From Peronospora farinosa (lineage: Eukaryota; Oomycota; Peronosporomycetes; Peronosporales; Peronosporaceae): 64,000 nucleotides of DNA. The DNA is taken from assembly GCA_947646735.1 (NCBI GenBank), contig CANTFK010000270.1:372001-436000 (forward strand), given 5' to 3'. The notes beneath the pieces were generated by a model. That model was not told the origin of the DNA, did not search any database, and saw only the letters and a program-made list of their open reading frames with translations. Below, piece by piece: positions 1-10,646 of this stretch. The position numbers were made by a program, and so were the translations under genes. Each line of letters starts with the position of its first letter. Positions within the stretch are counted from its first letter, which is position 1.

Positions 1-231
1 AGGGTCACTCGTTTCGACGTGCCCTTGATCGTCTTAATACGTCTGGTGCTCGTTCTTCGAGTCACCACGAACTTTGACCTGGAAGAAGGTGTCGTTGCTA
101 TCTCAGCTAACGCACTCCTTCCAACCACACCAGGCTCATGGCTCTGTGCCGGTTCTTGTGGCGCTTGAATTCCTGTCACCTCACCATCAACTGCCACAGG
201 CTCTCGGCTCTGTGCAGGACTATTGGACGCA

Positions 232-575
232 TGTAAAGGGGCTAGAACGTACCGCCACTAGCTTACACGCGCGCTCGAGGAAGATTCAAGCCCAAGTATT
301 AGGTATTAGGTAAATTTAACTCTGATTTTTATTTTGGTTTTAATTCGTACTAATTACGAAGATTTTAGTCGTAATAAATACGACAGTGTTCCCGCCTTTC
401 GGGAACCACACAATTTCAGGTTGATTTATCATTGGTCCATATTGGGGACTTTAGGCCCCCAATAATAAACCAATAATAAATTACCACGCTGTTCCAGCTA
501 TTCGGGCCCAGCACCTGCCTACATATGCGATTGTTTATTCATGTTAATACTATGTGTGTAATGTAGCCCATTACA
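232..575 (-). repeat. Solo LTR of family B with 5-bp target duplication
   Basis: A 344-bp segment starting TGTAA and ending TTACA is nearly the same as the two LTRs of element B (50341-50681 and 56098-56437). It is flanked by the direct repeat ACGCA (227-231 and 576-580). Removing it and one ACGCA restores continuity of element E relative to element A. This is a solo LTR left by recombination between the two LTRs of a full insertion. It shows that family B has jumped into family A/E elements. Confidence 0.93.
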
Positions 576-880
576 ACGCATGACTACTTGTCATCGTCCC
601 ATTCACTACACAAGTATTTTGACCTGGGTATCACCTGGCTTTCTGTCAGGGAACTTCCAACTACACCACTGTTTTCGAGCTGGGTAGTTCCTGGTGCCGA
701 TTGACATACCGTCATCGCACCCTCGACTATAATGGACACAGCATCAGCCACATAAGCCTTTCGCAAAAGCACATCCTTTCCGGTGTCCTGCGTAGAGCTA
801 GCGACTGTGCGTATACGCCAGTCAATCCATGGGTGGTGTTAAGCCAACTAAGGCATGCCTAGAATGAGGTCATACGGACT

Positions 881-1279
881 CTACATACCTAGCATTGTGA
901 ACTTCTCTTTACAAGAGAAGTCACTGAAACTAAAGACGAGTTCAACTTGAACTCCCTCCGATTTTACGAGCGCGCCGTTAGCTAAACGAAATATCGCCTC
1001 TTTTCGCTTGCCATCCTGGCAAAGCGAATCAAAACTCGCCGGACTCTTTTTCAGAGCCGCGAGTTTCACAAAGTTTTGTGATGCACCCGAATACACGAGA
1101 AGGACCATCACTTGGCCATAGCCTCGTACTCGAGCGCTATAGACCAAAAGGGTTAAGGTCCGACCTTTCGGAACCTCAGGGACTATGCTGCCCATTTGTT
1201 CGATCACCCTGAACTTAGGGGTAGCTTTAAAGTCCTCGACAGTAGGGCATCTCGCCCCTACTACGCTCCCGCATTTCAC
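881..1279 (-). pseudogene. Retropepsin-like protease remnant of element E
   Basis: A 132-residue open frame ending in a stop. The protease active-site motif reads VYSGAS where the related element A reads VDSGAS (near 44970), so the catalytic Asp is replaced by Tyr. Known role of the family: an aspartic protease that processes the gag-pol polyprotein. It follows gag and a zinc knuckle in the order usual for Ty3/gypsy. It is inactive as read here. Confidence 0.7.
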
Positions 1280-2279
1280 GACTTATCGGGGGTCGAATCT
1301 GAACCCGTGCGACGTGCACGGTTCTTCGATTCACCCTTCGGGTTGGGAGACCTTTTGCTGGCTGCCTTAGCACCAGCAGCTACTTTGGCATAGCAGCGAG
1401 CCATCATATGGCCTCGCTTGCCGTACTTGTAGCAGATAACATCTGCATTGCCTATCCATAGGAGTGGCATCTGGCTTCTCAGACGACGGCCTGTAATAGG
1501 CTGTCGCCGAGGCGCTGTTGTAGGATTGCTCCTTAACTAAGGAAATGTCAATTGCCTCTTCCATCGTCGCTAGCACCTTTCTAAAAAGGGCCTGACGCGA
1601 TAGGCCGTCTCTAAGTCCATTCATGAACGTGGCCACCTTGATACGTTCTGGTATCGGTTCCCCATTTATGGACGCCGACAGTGAACGCATCTCCTGCACA
1701 AATTCTTGCAGAGAGCGTTTCGCCTGTCGTTCTCCAAAGAAGCGCGCCATAAGCAACACTTCGTTGTTTGTCGGCTGATACATGGAGCGAATCTTTGTTT
1801 TAAAGATCCGCCCATGATGAAAATGCATCAGCATTAGCCATCAGCGCAGATTATGCCCACTATGACGATTTGCCACGCAAGTTGGACATGGCATACGACA
1901 CCAGAATGGTGTCGTCTTCGATGAGCTGCGCCACTCCACATTGCTCCACTGCTTATAGCCATTGAACAATCGTGTGAGGGGTACTTCCATCGAACTTTGG
2001 AGTGTCTATCCGAATGTGCCTCGGTTGAGTAGGCCGGGCAGAGAGCGTCTCAACAGTTATGTTGAGCGCCTCATTACGTGCCTGCTCAAGCCTAAGCTCA
2101 TCCTGAGTCTTATTGATGGACTCAGCGGTGGCATGGCTGTTTACCTCGGACGCGTTTTTACGCTGTCCGAGCACAAACGCCTCAAATTGCTTCAACTGAG
2201 CAATATGTTGCTCAGGAGGACAATGCAAGAGGTTGACCAGGGCTTGTTCACCAAGTCCCTGCGCCATATGCTCTGCCAA
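1276..2279 (-). pseudogene. Gag of element E, broken
   Basis: Read in pieces on the minus strand: an N-terminal part from 2279, ending at a TAA near 1953 where the frame otherwise continues; a capsid-like part (about 1834-1480) with the retrotransposon gag signature; and a CCHC-type knuckle near 1430-1390. The knuckle reads C-Y-K-Y rather than C-x-x-C, so the second Cys is lost; in element A the same knuckle is intact. Gag forms the particle that packages element RNA. At least two frame breaks and one stop make it a pseudogene. Confidence 0.75.
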
Positions 2280-2395
2280 CTCCCTATGATGTTAAAAGAG
2301 GTGAGGAAAAACACCCAAGCCACGTTGAGGGACATCCGTATCCACACGCACGCTCAAAGAGACGGGTCGAGGGAAGGACTACTAGTGCTACCAAA

Positions 2396-3004
2396 AGTAT
2401 ACGGGACTTCTACGAAGTTGCCTCGTGCTACTTAGCACACATCTTCAGCAAAAGCGAGGAAGCGGTTTGACCGTATTACCTTCGCGTGAGAGGGTGGTTG
2501 TGTGGTTGGTCGACTGCTTAAGCAGTCGTACCACCAGTTGCCTCTCGCTTAAGCAAGAGTGCAACGAGCTTGTAAACAACAAGTCACCGACGTCACGCAG
2601 AAGCTTTTTCAGCTTCTCGTGCGAGGTGCTTTCGATTTAGCAAAGCAAATTCAAGACTGAGCTATATTTAATGAATCATAATTAAATATATTTAACTATT
2701 GATTGGCTATATATATATATATAATAGATCGGATACGCGACTCTTTAGAAGCGTATCCTGATCGCATGAACTTAAATCTAGATTTAAGTTTGCGACTGAC
2801 GTCCTTCTGAGACGGTCGCGATGCCTAGCTTCAACTAGCGTCATCCCTTCCCATGTGAATCCATCAATGGATATCACATTCACGAGGGTGGATCACATTT
2901 GTGTATCGCACCCAAGTGATAGGTCAAAAGTAATCATGGACACTTTTAGACCTTACATTAAGTATATTAATTAATGTTTACGTGTAACTAGATGCCCTGT
3001 TACA
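2396..3004 (-). repeat. 5' LTR of element E (family A LTR)
   Basis: About 609 bp, aligned over most of its length with the LTRs 28695-29288 and 46039-46636. It ends CCTGTTACA like them. The inner terminus has decayed (AG where the others have TG). It holds a short TA microsatellite at about 2709-2722. Just inside it on the element strand lies TGGTAGCACTAGTAGTCC, the conserved primer-binding candidate shared with elements A, B and C. Confidence 0.85.
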
Positions 3005-3522
3005 CTAGGACTCTTTCTACTAGAAGTTGCGCCTTTGTTGCAGCTTGCGTTGATGATATGATTTTCGTTCCACTCTTGGGGAGCACAAAGTGAGACGTTG
3101 GTCTCGAAGTAAAGCTGCTCCTGGCCTCCCACGCACACTCACCCTCAAGCACAATATATGATTCTGCTAACCCGGCGGTAAAATTGCAGGGCCCCCAGGG
3201 GAGTTACCCCTCGAGAAAGTGACCTGGATTTTTCACGCTAGTTATTATAATAACTGCGAAGCGCCTCAATTTCCCTGTCACTCTTCCACACTTCCCCATG
3301 CGCGCTAGTCTTATGAACTGCGACAAAAATCCTTGCATTCTTGTCTTGTCCCTTTGACATAGTGATGGTTGTCCTGTATCTGGTAAAACCATTAACTCAC
3401 AAACCTTTTCTTTGCCAGTGACATCTCTCCATTTCTTCTACGGGCCCCGAGCATCTAGCAGTTGGTCTGCCCCCACACTACCTGGACCCGAACCTGACTT
3501 GGTCGTACGACCGTAGATCTTT
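3005..3522. other. Interval with no recognisable gene
   Basis: About 520 bp between the LTR of element E and the left inverted-repeat arm. Only short frames are present and none has a recognisable motif or a plausible start. It is probably old repeat-derived sequence. Confidence 0.6.
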
Positions 3523-4423
3523 TCGGGGAGCCTCCTGATCAAAGAGAAGGTCGCTCAGGCGTGGGGAGTTATCATCTGGCGATGGAACGAGCTTAGGTCG
3601 TGGAGACCCACGCTGAAGATCGTAGGGTCCTCTAGCAGGCCTATCAGGCTGAACATCGCCGAGCCGAAAACCTGTACTGCCGCATGGATGAAGTTGCTTG
3701 ATTCGAGGAAGTCGATGTCTCCCAGCTGAAAGCTCGAATCAGATGCATCGTCTGCGATCTCGAAACCAACCAGCTGACCATCGCGGAATACCGAGATGCG
3801 CTCGCCAGAAAGACTACTCCCTTGAGGTCGAGTCGTCTCGGTCTACGATACAGTACTGGAAGGTATGAAACTGCTGTGACGGACTCCACGGTCCAGGTCG
3901 AGGAACTGGACACCACGTTAGACACCGTCGCGGCCGACTTTCAGGCCAAGGCATCTCAAGTGTCGCAATTTCAGGATGAGCTGGCCCGCTCCAAGATCTC
4001 GTCAAATCAGTCGTCCGCCAACGGGACCAGCTCCAGAAGCAGCTGGAAGTGGCCCAGAGTGCCGCAGATAAACATGTGCCGCCTATGGCCATGTCCCTGG
4101 GCCCTAGAGGGACAAGAGGTCGTGGTTGCCCGCTGCTAAGGTCTAGGTCCCTTCCAATTCTAAAAAGCGCCGGACTACCCAAGCCTCTAGTTCCACTGAA
4201 AACGAGACCAGTAGCAGCGATGGGTCTCAACTAGCCGCGATGGCCAAGTCGCGTGCCTCTAGTCGTCGGTCTGGCCCAGAGGCTTCAGTGGGGAAATCTG
4301 ATCCTCAGGTGGTGGACTTGTCCCGTAAGTCCAAGTCTGGCCTTCCTTCAAGATCGGCGGGGTCCACTGGTCAACCCAAGTCGAATTCTCGTCCGAAATC
4401 GGCGAGGTCCACCAGGAAACCCA
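3523..4423 (+). repeat. Left arm of a 901-bp inverted repeat (coiled-coil gag-like sequence)
   Basis: This arm is the reverse complement of 5370-6270 with very few differences; one visible change turns a Met codon into Thr in the shared frame. Read on the + strand in pieced frames it encodes a coiled-coil region (heptad-rich stretch near 3660-4070 with RQRDQLQKQLEVAQSAADK) followed by a Ser/Lys-rich segment. This resembles the N-terminal coiled coil of some oomycete retroelement gag proteins, but I do not recognise the family. Both arms look decayed by frameshifts. Confidence 0.85.
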
Positions 4424-4515
4424 GGTCTGGTCTTCTCCGAAATCGGCGGGGTCCACCAGGAAACCCAGGTCTAATCCTCCTCCGAAATCGGCGGGGTCTA
4501 CTAGGAACACAAGTG
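4327..4515 (+). repeat. Tandem repeat with a 45-bp unit
   Basis: Four imperfect units of about 45 bp, each containing a core close to AAATCGGCGGGGTCCACC. On the + strand a unit reads as a 15-residue Ser/Arg/Lys/Pro-rich block (for example KSNSRPKSARSTRKP). The right arm of the inverted repeat (about 5374-5470) keeps only two units, so the left copy has extra units just beyond the arm boundary. Confidence 0.75.
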
Positions 4516-4533
4516 TGGCCTGATTTCCAGAGC

Positions 4534-5121
4534 TCAAGCGTCATCCACTATCTGCAACGCATCCAACAGCCCCGCTTGAGGTTTTTTCTGGCTGACACGC
4601 GGGTACCAAGAGAACTGCTGACGTGTGAGAGTAACAGGCTGGAAGAAGTGGTCCAGCAAGATGTCCAGGCTATAGTGGCCTGCCACTGTCCCTTGCAGGA
4701 CCTTCTTCAGCACATCCATCCAAGCCTTTGTCGCTTTAGTCCGCCGTTTATTTCTGGCTTTATAAAGCCGAGCGATGTACGTGCTGATGGCACGAAGAGC
4801 CACGGAAAATGAAGTCGGTGCCGGTCCTCCCACAGGCTCTGGCGTGATACGTCTACGTAGGCATCGTGTGATTTCCACCAGGTCAACAAACCATCCATTC
4901 ACCGCGAAGGAGAGAGGATATTCGGACACCGTCCGCTGCTCCCATGGACGCGAGTTCATTAACAGCTGGAGCTGAGGTTCCGTTAGAAGGCCCTTACTCT
5001 CATCCTGGGGGCCACTGGATGCTTTGTCCATAGAGGGGCCCGGGCCCATCCACGAGGCCGGAAGGGCCACGTTAGACACTAGGCTCTGCATGCTTGATCG
5101 TGATACCGCAAGGGGATCCAC
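4534..5121 (-). CDS. Unrecognised ORF in the spacer of the inverted repeat
   Basis: An open frame of 195 codons on the minus strand; the first ATG is at codon 12 (about 5088). The middle is hydrophobic and aromatic (a WFVDLVEITRCLRRR stretch), followed by a helical, basic stretch. I do not recognise a domain. On the minus strand it lies downstream of the coiled-coil arm (6270-5370), so arm plus spacer may once have formed one gag-like gene (coiled coil, basic tandem repeat, then this region). The left arm would then be an inverted duplicate of its 5' end. It could also be a non-coding relic. Confidence 0.4.
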   Translation of the reverse strand: MDPLAVSRSSMQSLVSNVALPASWMGPGPSMDKASSGPQDESKGLLTEPQLQLLMNSRPWEQRTVSEYPLSFAVNGWFVDLVEITRCLRRRITPEPVGGPAPTSFSVALRAISTYIARLYKARNKRRTKATKAWMDVLKKVLQGTVAGHYSLDILLDHFFQPVTLTRQQFSWYPRVSQKKPQAGLLDALQIVDDA

Positions 5122-5369
5122 CGGAGAAACAGGCTATGAGGAAACTTCGTCGGCTCTGACTACACTCGGCGGTACATATCCAAAATGGATGGGCCCTAAG
5201 CTTTATAAATGTGAGACTCTTGGATGCTGGCACCCTAACCGTCTGACTAAAGACTTTGGTGTAGGACTTGGAATAGCCAAAAAGCTGAATGAACAGATCT
5301 GTATAAGGCTTACGCGTAGGCTTCCGGATATAAGATAGAAATTATTGGGCTCTGGGCCTGGGACAAGCT

Positions 5370-6270
5370 TGGGTTTCCTGGTGGACCTCGCCGATTTCGG
5401 ACGAGAATTCGACTTGGGTTGACCAGTGGACCCCGCCGATCTTGAAGGAAGGCCAGACTTGGACTTACCGGACAAGTCCACCACCTGAGGATCAGATTTC
5501 CCCACTGAAGCCTCTGGGCCAGACCGACGACTAGAGGCACGCGACTTGGCCATCGCGGCTAGTTGAGACCCATCGCTGCTACTGGTCTCGTTTTCAGTGG
5601 AACTAGAGGCTTGGGTAGTCCGGCGCTTTTTAGAATTGGAAGGGACCTAGACCTTAGCAGCGGGCAACCACGACCTCTTGTCCCTCTAGGGCCCAGGGAC
5701 ATGGCCATAGGCGGCACATGTTTATCTGCGGCACTCTGGGCCACTTCCAGCTGCTTCTGGAGCTGGTCCCGTTGGCGGACGACTGATTTGACGAGATCTT
5801 GGAGCGGGCCAGCTCATCCTGAAATTGCGACACTTGAGATGCCTTGGCCTGAAAGTCGGCCGCGACGGTGTCTAACGTGGTGTCCAGTTCCTCGACCTGG
5901 ACCGTGGAGTCCGTCACAGCAGTTTCATACCTTCCAGTACTGTATCGTAGACCGAGACGACTCGACCTCAAGGGAGTAGTCTTTCTGGCGAGCGCATCTC
6001 GGTATTCCGCGATGGTCAGCTGGTTGGTTTCGAGATCGCAGACGATGCATCTGATTCGAGCTTTCAGCTGGGAGACATCGACTTCCTCGAATCAAGCAAC
6101 TTCATCCACGCGGCAGTACAGGTTTTCGGCTCGGCGATGTTCAGCCTGATAGGCCTGCTAGAGGACCCTACGATCTTCAGCGTGGGTCTCCACGACCTAA
6201 GCTCGTTCCATCGCCAGATGATAACTCCCCACGCCTGAGCGACCTTCTCTTTGATCAGGAGGCTCCCCGA
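5370..6270 (-). repeat. Right arm of the 901-bp inverted repeat
   Basis: Reverse complement of 3523-4423. The inner boundary is near the shared block CCAGGAAACCCA and the outer boundary is near TCGGGGAGCC. The spacer between the arms is 946 bp. The near identity of the arms means the duplication is recent, or that the arms are kept alike by conversion, or that it is an assembly artefact. Confidence 0.85.
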
Positions 6271-7101
6271 CGGAATCTATGGTCGGAACGACCACTAGCA
6301 GTTCTATGGATGGTACTAATAGAAAAACTCTACTGCTCCTTTCTGTCAAGTTTAAAGCGACTTCGACGACGAATTGCAGCTCCGATTTGAGTTCACACCG
6401 GACACTACACCAATGTACGTTACTGTCGAAATCGCTTTACCTGAGACTCAGTACCGAAAGGCCTCATTTCAGTTCACAACCACATGCATGGATCGGCCAG
6501 ACAAGCTGGAAAGTTTAGCCTATACCCTGACAAGCAGTTAGCAGTAAAGCCGACCTTATGCACCAAACAGAAGCAGGTTGCAGCATCTCGTTTGTCACCA
6601 TCGGCGGTTGTGGAGATTTCGGTCAAGATGGAATAGGATTTGTTTCTTCGGCTTGGCATTCAAAGCAACAAAGGCAACTAGGGGATGGCATTTCGTCACA
6701 AACTTGGCGACGAAATGGTCTTCCATCAGTTGCTAGAGTGTACTCACGCTCGCTGTAACAAGGTAACCGCTTTTTTCGCCGAGTTTGCACTGGATCCGTG
6801 GGTCGGATGCCAGTCAGGAGCTAAAAGGTCGCCACTATGCCATTTGTGACGTTGAGGCAGCACAACTAATCAAAGAGATGAACTCGGAATGCTGACACGC
6901 TCTCCGAGGTAGCCAAGATGGTGAAGAACCACTACCACAGATCACGTAGTTGGTTTGATGCGCAAATTGGTGAACCAAATCAGTCGAAACATGCAATTTT
7001 GATATGACAATGTCCTCTGTCTATGCGACTGTAGCGTGATTGACGCATCGCGTGCCATCAACGTTTGTGAAAGATAACCTATCCATAAAGCATTTAACGA
7101 C
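6271..7101. other. Interval with no recognisable gene
   Basis: About 830 bp between the inverted repeat and the 3' end of the mannosyltransferase gene. Only short frames without recognisable motifs occur. It probably contains the 3' untranslated region of the neighbouring gene and degraded repeat sequence. Confidence 0.55.
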
Positions 7102-8988
7102 CTAAGTCGCATCGCCATACCAGGAATTGCGCCGTCGAGAGCTGTTTAATGTCCCTGGAAACACGGCAGAGGACGACCCAAAGGCAGGATCTATTGCCAA
7201 GGTTACGTGAGAGCGCGAAGGCTCAGCCGATAGTGTCTCTGACGAATCTACCGTTTCATAATTTGGTCGGCTCTTGCTGCACCGCCGTATCCATTGCCAC
7301 CGTAGCCATAGGCCTAATGCAACTACAACAATGGTACCAGAAATCCCGCGCGTTTGCTTCTCTGATCGTTCACGAGCTCTAATAACTGCAGCAGTCTCCT
7401 TATCCTTCGTTGCTTGCACGTCTGCCTCCATTTTCGCCACCACGGCCTCTTCTTCCTTATCGAAAAGCCCGCGGCCTTCAATCGAAAAGCCAATAGCATG
7501 CTGCTCTATTGCCATATACTTTGTTGTCTCGAGACTGAGAGTCAGTGACGGAGTGCTATCGCCGTCAGGAGCGATTGGATTCAGCATAAAGCACGTGTAC
7601 TGTCCTAGTCGACGCCTTTTGCACTGCACCCGGTACTTATCCAAGTCTCGTGAAAGTGAAGCTGCAGTACCATCACCACCTATAAACTTTTGCAAATGTG
7701 TAATCAGCGGCTTTTGATCGCGACGTCCTGTAAGTTTTCCTTGATTACGATGCATGAATATTATTTCGCCCATCGGGTCACGTTGAATCATGGAGACACC
7801 ACAAAAAAAGTCTTCGTCCGCGTCGTATAGTCCGCCGAGAGCTACGAGATGCTGCACCATATAAAATGGAGTGGTTGTGTTTAGCCACGCAAGACGAAAC
7901 AAATCTTTGTCACCCCACACAAGTTGCCAGTCCGTAATCAATCGTGGCAAATGCGATGAGTAGAACATGAGTTTTGAGAGTGCACTTTGCGACCGCGAAC
8001 GGTTCACTAGGAATTGGCCACTTTCCTGTTCAAACATATCCGTAAACGGCATATCTAGCAGTGTCCACAGAGCACTCTGCTGGTGCAGATTGAATGGTGT
8101 ATCAATCGCAGGTCTCCAAAAATCTGGCCAGAAAATCGCTCCATACTTGACAAACTCTGGTGCTTCAAACAAATACGTCGGATCGCGGACTGGAATATTA
8201 TCCGAGTCTATCCACAGTACACTCTCAAATGTCGAGTGGTAGATTACGTAAGGTTTCGCAAGAAACTTGGATGCATTGGGGTCTCGAATAATTCTCACTA
8301 TCACATTGTAGTATTTGACTAACTCCACCAAGACGGAATGGTTTGCTTTCATCTCTGTCAAGTGGATCCACACTTCCACTGGCAATGCACATCCCAGTGA
8401 TCTCAACATGCGGACAATAGCGTACAGTCCCGCAATGATCTTTGGGTAAGCGATCATGACGATACCTTTTTTGTCTGCTTCTTTCTCTTCTAAACTTTTG
8501 CCTGGCAGTAGTTCACGTGGTGGGTGTGTATATTGTGCAGCGTGTATACTAAAGTCTGTAAAATCTCTAGCGTCGTTACATGAGAGCGAAGGCACGAGAT
8601 ACCAACGCCAGCTCTTGCACGTGGCCAACATGACACGCAGAATTTCGCCGCTCGTTCGATTGCGGACCTCGCAAAAGCCGCTTGAGCGTGGCATGGGTTC
8701 CCCACATGTACGATCCCTGGATTTATCACGTGGTCCGTATGGATCACAATTATGGGTCGCACGCCAGCCTAAACATTCAAACTCTTCGTCTGTCCAGAGA
8801 CTACGCGGTCGGTCCGTGCCTTCGAGATCCACGACGTTAAGCGCTGGAGCATCATAGACTCCTGCTTTTGGCTTTCCACCACCGGTAAGTTCATACACAA
8901 TTGCTGCTATTATAGACGCAAGGACGAGGAAAATAACCAGCACTAGATGCTGCCGCAAGAAGCGCACCATCCACGTCTTTAATGACAT
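7102..8988 (-). CDS. Mnn2/Mnn5-like alpha-mannosyltransferase, type II membrane protein
   Basis: 628 residues from the ATG at 8988; the open frame extends 22 codons further upstream but has no other ATG there. An N-terminal membrane segment lies at about residues 15-33, then a Cys-containing lumenal stem. A glycosyltransferase region at about 175-450 has the layout of fungal Mnn2-type alpha-1,2-mannosyltransferases (KGIVMIAYPK, then a metal-binding DSD at 261-263 in WIDSDN). Unusually, a second hydrophobic segment (about 548-567) lies near the C-terminus, followed by a Ser-rich tail. The family acts in the Golgi, extending mannose chains on glycoproteins. It is transcribed divergently from the next gene. 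The fold-level call is good; the exact donor and linkage are inferred. Confidence 0.75.
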   Translation of the reverse strand: MSLKTWMVRFLRQHLVLVIFLVLASIIAAIVYELTGGGKPKAGVYDAPALNVVDLEGTDRPRSLWTDEEFECLGWRATHNCDPYGPRDKSRDRTCGEPMPRSSGFCEVRNRTSGEILRVMLATCKSWRWYLVPSLSCNDARDFTDFSIHAAQYTHPPRELLPGKSLEEKEADKKGIVMIAYPKIIAGLYAIVRMLRSLGCALPVEVWIHLTEMKANHSVLVELVKYYNVIVRIIRDPNASKFLAKPYVIYHSTFESVLWIDSDNIPVRDPTYLFEAPEFVKYGAIFWPDFWRPAIDTPFNLHQQSALWTLLDMPFTDMFEQESGQFLVNRSRSQSALSKLMFYSSHLPRLITDWQLVWGDKDLFRLAWLNTTTPFYMVQHLVALGGLYDADEDFFCGVSMIQRDPMGEIIFMHRNQGKLTGRRDQKPLITHLQKFIGGDGTAASLSRDLDKYRVQCKRRRLGQYTCFMLNPIAPDGDSTPSLTLSLETTKYMAIEQHAIGFSIEGRGLFDKEEEAVVAKMEADVQATKDKETAAVIRARERSEKQTRGISGTIVVVALGLWLRWQWIRRCSKSRPNYETVDSSETLSAEPSRSHVTLAIDPAFGSSSAVFPGTLNSSRRRNSWYGDAT

Positions 8989-9160
8989 TGCGATGTGCTC
9001 TATAACTGTAGTAAACCCACCCAGATATATTTTACAACTTTGGATAATATCCAAATCTGTAAAATATTGACAAATGTCTGAGGTATTAAGGTACCGGTAT
9101 GATACTGGTAGTGCAATACAACGAAAGGCTCCGAGACCTCCTCACTTATTTTGGCTCGAG
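8989..9160. promoter_or_regulatory. Short divergent promoter between the mannosyltransferase and mitochondrial protein genes
   Basis: 172 bp separate the two start codons. On the + strand CTCACTTATTTTGG at about 9141-9154 resembles the oomycete initiator plus flanking element (TCAnTyy followed by a T-rich core) and lies just before the ATG at 9161. On the minus strand CTCAGACATTTGTC (about 9069-9082) is a weaker candidate for the mannosyltransferase. The + strand site argues that the upstream ATG at 9074 is not in the mRNA. Confidence 0.45.
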
Positions 9161-10186
9161 ATGTGGAGTCGCGTTCTAGTGCGTACTGCACGTCGCAGTC
9201 GTCACGCGGTGCCAATTGTTCGCATTGCTTCGACGTTGCATACACCTTCTATCGATCGCTGTATTGGATCTATACGCTTCACGTCTTCGGACTCGACACC
9301 GTCTCGATTCTTGAACCTGGCGGATGAGGAGAAGACCAAGAAGAACGAAGAAGGAGACGAAGATGAAGACGAAAATGAAGACGATAGCGAGGATTCCGAG
9401 GGAAACGATGGAGATATTGAGGTCGACACGATTCCGGATGTCAATAAAGGTGGCGTCATGGAGAATGACGAGCTCGATGAACTTGTGATGGAGCTGTTTA
9501 TGGAGAATCCGCTGCGGTGGACATCTACGACGTTGGCACGCAAGTTTCATCTGTCCAAACCTCGTGTTGAGGCTATTATCTGGATGAAACGCATGGAGGC
9601 GGAGCTTACACCCGAGGAGTTTCGTGCCAAGGTTCACGAAGCCAAAGAAAAAGCTCGCCAAGAGATGGACACGCAGGCAAAAAAACTTGCAGACGCTGAA
9701 GCTACTGGTAATGACAAGGAGATTGCACGATTGAAAAAGCAAGCACGGCAGGAGGAAGAGGCGATGGAGCCGGATGAGGTACTGGATGCCAACGAGGAGG
9801 CGGTGCTTATGGGCGTCGACAATGAGCCATTTAGGAACCCAGACTTTTTTTTCCTGAGCGACGAATTCGAGGGATATCCGCCCCTTGTCCAACGCTTGGG
9901 TAAGCATGGACACACGGATCAGATGTATCCTGAGGAGGCGCTGGAGATGCAGCGGCTGGCAGGAAATAACAAGATCGAAGTGATGAAGAGCTTTGCCAAC
10001 CCCAAGAACAACCAGTCAAAGGCCAGGTTCCGTCTAGCTGTGAAGGATATATCCACCAAGAAGAAACACTTACTGGTGCGTGATGAAAGTCGCACATTGC
10101 GTCTGGCTACAAACGAGGAAGTGCTGCCCCGCACGTGGGTCCGTAGACCAGCTTACTTCCGCGGACTGGACAAGGAGCTTGCTTAA
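9161..10186 (+). CDS. Probable mitochondrial small-subunit ribosomal protein (Bot1-like)
   Basis: 341 residues from the ATG at 9161. That start gives a typical mitochondrial presequence: MWSRVLVRTARRSRHAV is rich in Arg and hydroxylated residues and free of acids. A longer frame from ATG 9074 exists but would bury it. A very acidic low-complexity stretch follows (Glu/Asp run at about 55-90), then a helix-turn-helix-like region (LRWTSTTLARKFHLSKPRVE), a charged helical region and a C-terminal segment ending RRPAYFRGLDKELA. The HTH-like block recalls the Bot1/mS45 family of mitochondrial ribosome proteins. That assignment is by recall of pattern, so function is tentative, while mitochondrial targeting is well supported. 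Confidence 0.6.
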   Translation: MWSRVLVRTARRSRHAVPIVRIASTLHTPSIDRCIGSIRFTSSDSTPSRFLNLADEEKTKKNEEGDEDEDENEDDSEDSEGNDGDIEVDTIPDVNKGGVMENDELDELVMELFMENPLRWTSTTLARKFHLSKPRVEAIIWMKRMEAELTPEEFRAKVHEAKEKARQEMDTQAKKLADAEATGNDKEIARLKKQARQEEEAMEPDEVLDANEEAVLMGVDNEPFRNPDFFFLSDEFEGYPPLVQRLGKHGHTDQMYPEEALEMQRLAGNNKIEVMKSFANPKNNQSKARFRLAVKDISTKKKHLLVRDESRTLRLATNEEVLPRTWVRRPAYFRGLDKELA

Positions 10187-10646
10187 GTAAGTATTGCTGT
10201 TTGTTTTCAGTAGCGCTCCACCCTCTTTTGATGTACAGTATAGAGACAAGCATCGAATAGGGATTTTAACTACAATAAAGGAAGTGTCAGAGATCAGAAA
10301 ACCGACCAACACAAGTGTTGTGAGGATCTACACAGTGGTTTCACTCAGCTTGACCAGAAGGGCAAAACGCCATCTCAAAATGCTTGATGTTATCCCGTCG
10401 GTATGTGATATTGTATTGGGACTTTTAAAACAGGAAGCAGACTAATAGTAGCAGGGTGCCGTCTCTCGCTAGTTCTACCTCCGAGGCTGAGCTCTTCTTC
10501 CTCTGTTGAAAAAACTGTAGACCCTGCTGCTAGAAGCTGCGTGTTAGGACCTGTTGGTCCAGGACCTCAGCGCCGACTCGCCGGGTGCAATGGTATCTCG
10601 CCCTCGCTCTATGTCTTTTTGTCTTAAGCCGAGAGGTTGGTCGATA
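10187..10646. other. Convergent 3' interval
   Basis: About 460 bp between two convergent genes (the mitochondrial protein on + and ornithine decarboxylase on -). It is expected to hold both 3' untranslated regions. No gene is seen. Confidence 0.6.

Larger units (their letters stand above)
1..3004 (-). mobile_element. Element E: 5' part of a decayed Ty3/gypsy LTR retrotransposon
   Basis: Reading the minus strand from 3004 leftwards there is an LTR, then a gag region, a zinc knuckle, a protease and the linker before reverse transcriptase. The element leaves the window at position 1. It is the same family as element A: positions 1-231 plus 576-840 align closely with 34081-34590, and its LTR aligns with the LTRs at 28695 and 46039. 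It is inactive, with stops and frameshifts in gag, a tyrosine in place of the protease catalytic aspartate, and a solo LTR of family B inserted at 232. The family assignment rests on gag, knuckle and protease motifs seen here and on similarity to A. Confidence 0.85.

Noticed and set aside
7274..7717. 147-codon + frame opposite the mannosyltransferase
   Set aside because: Shadow of the conserved minus-strand gene; no motif and no promoter.
9176..9913. 245-codon minus frame opposite the mitochondrial protein gene
   Set aside because: Low-complexity mirror of the acidic Glu/Asp codons on +; not a gene.
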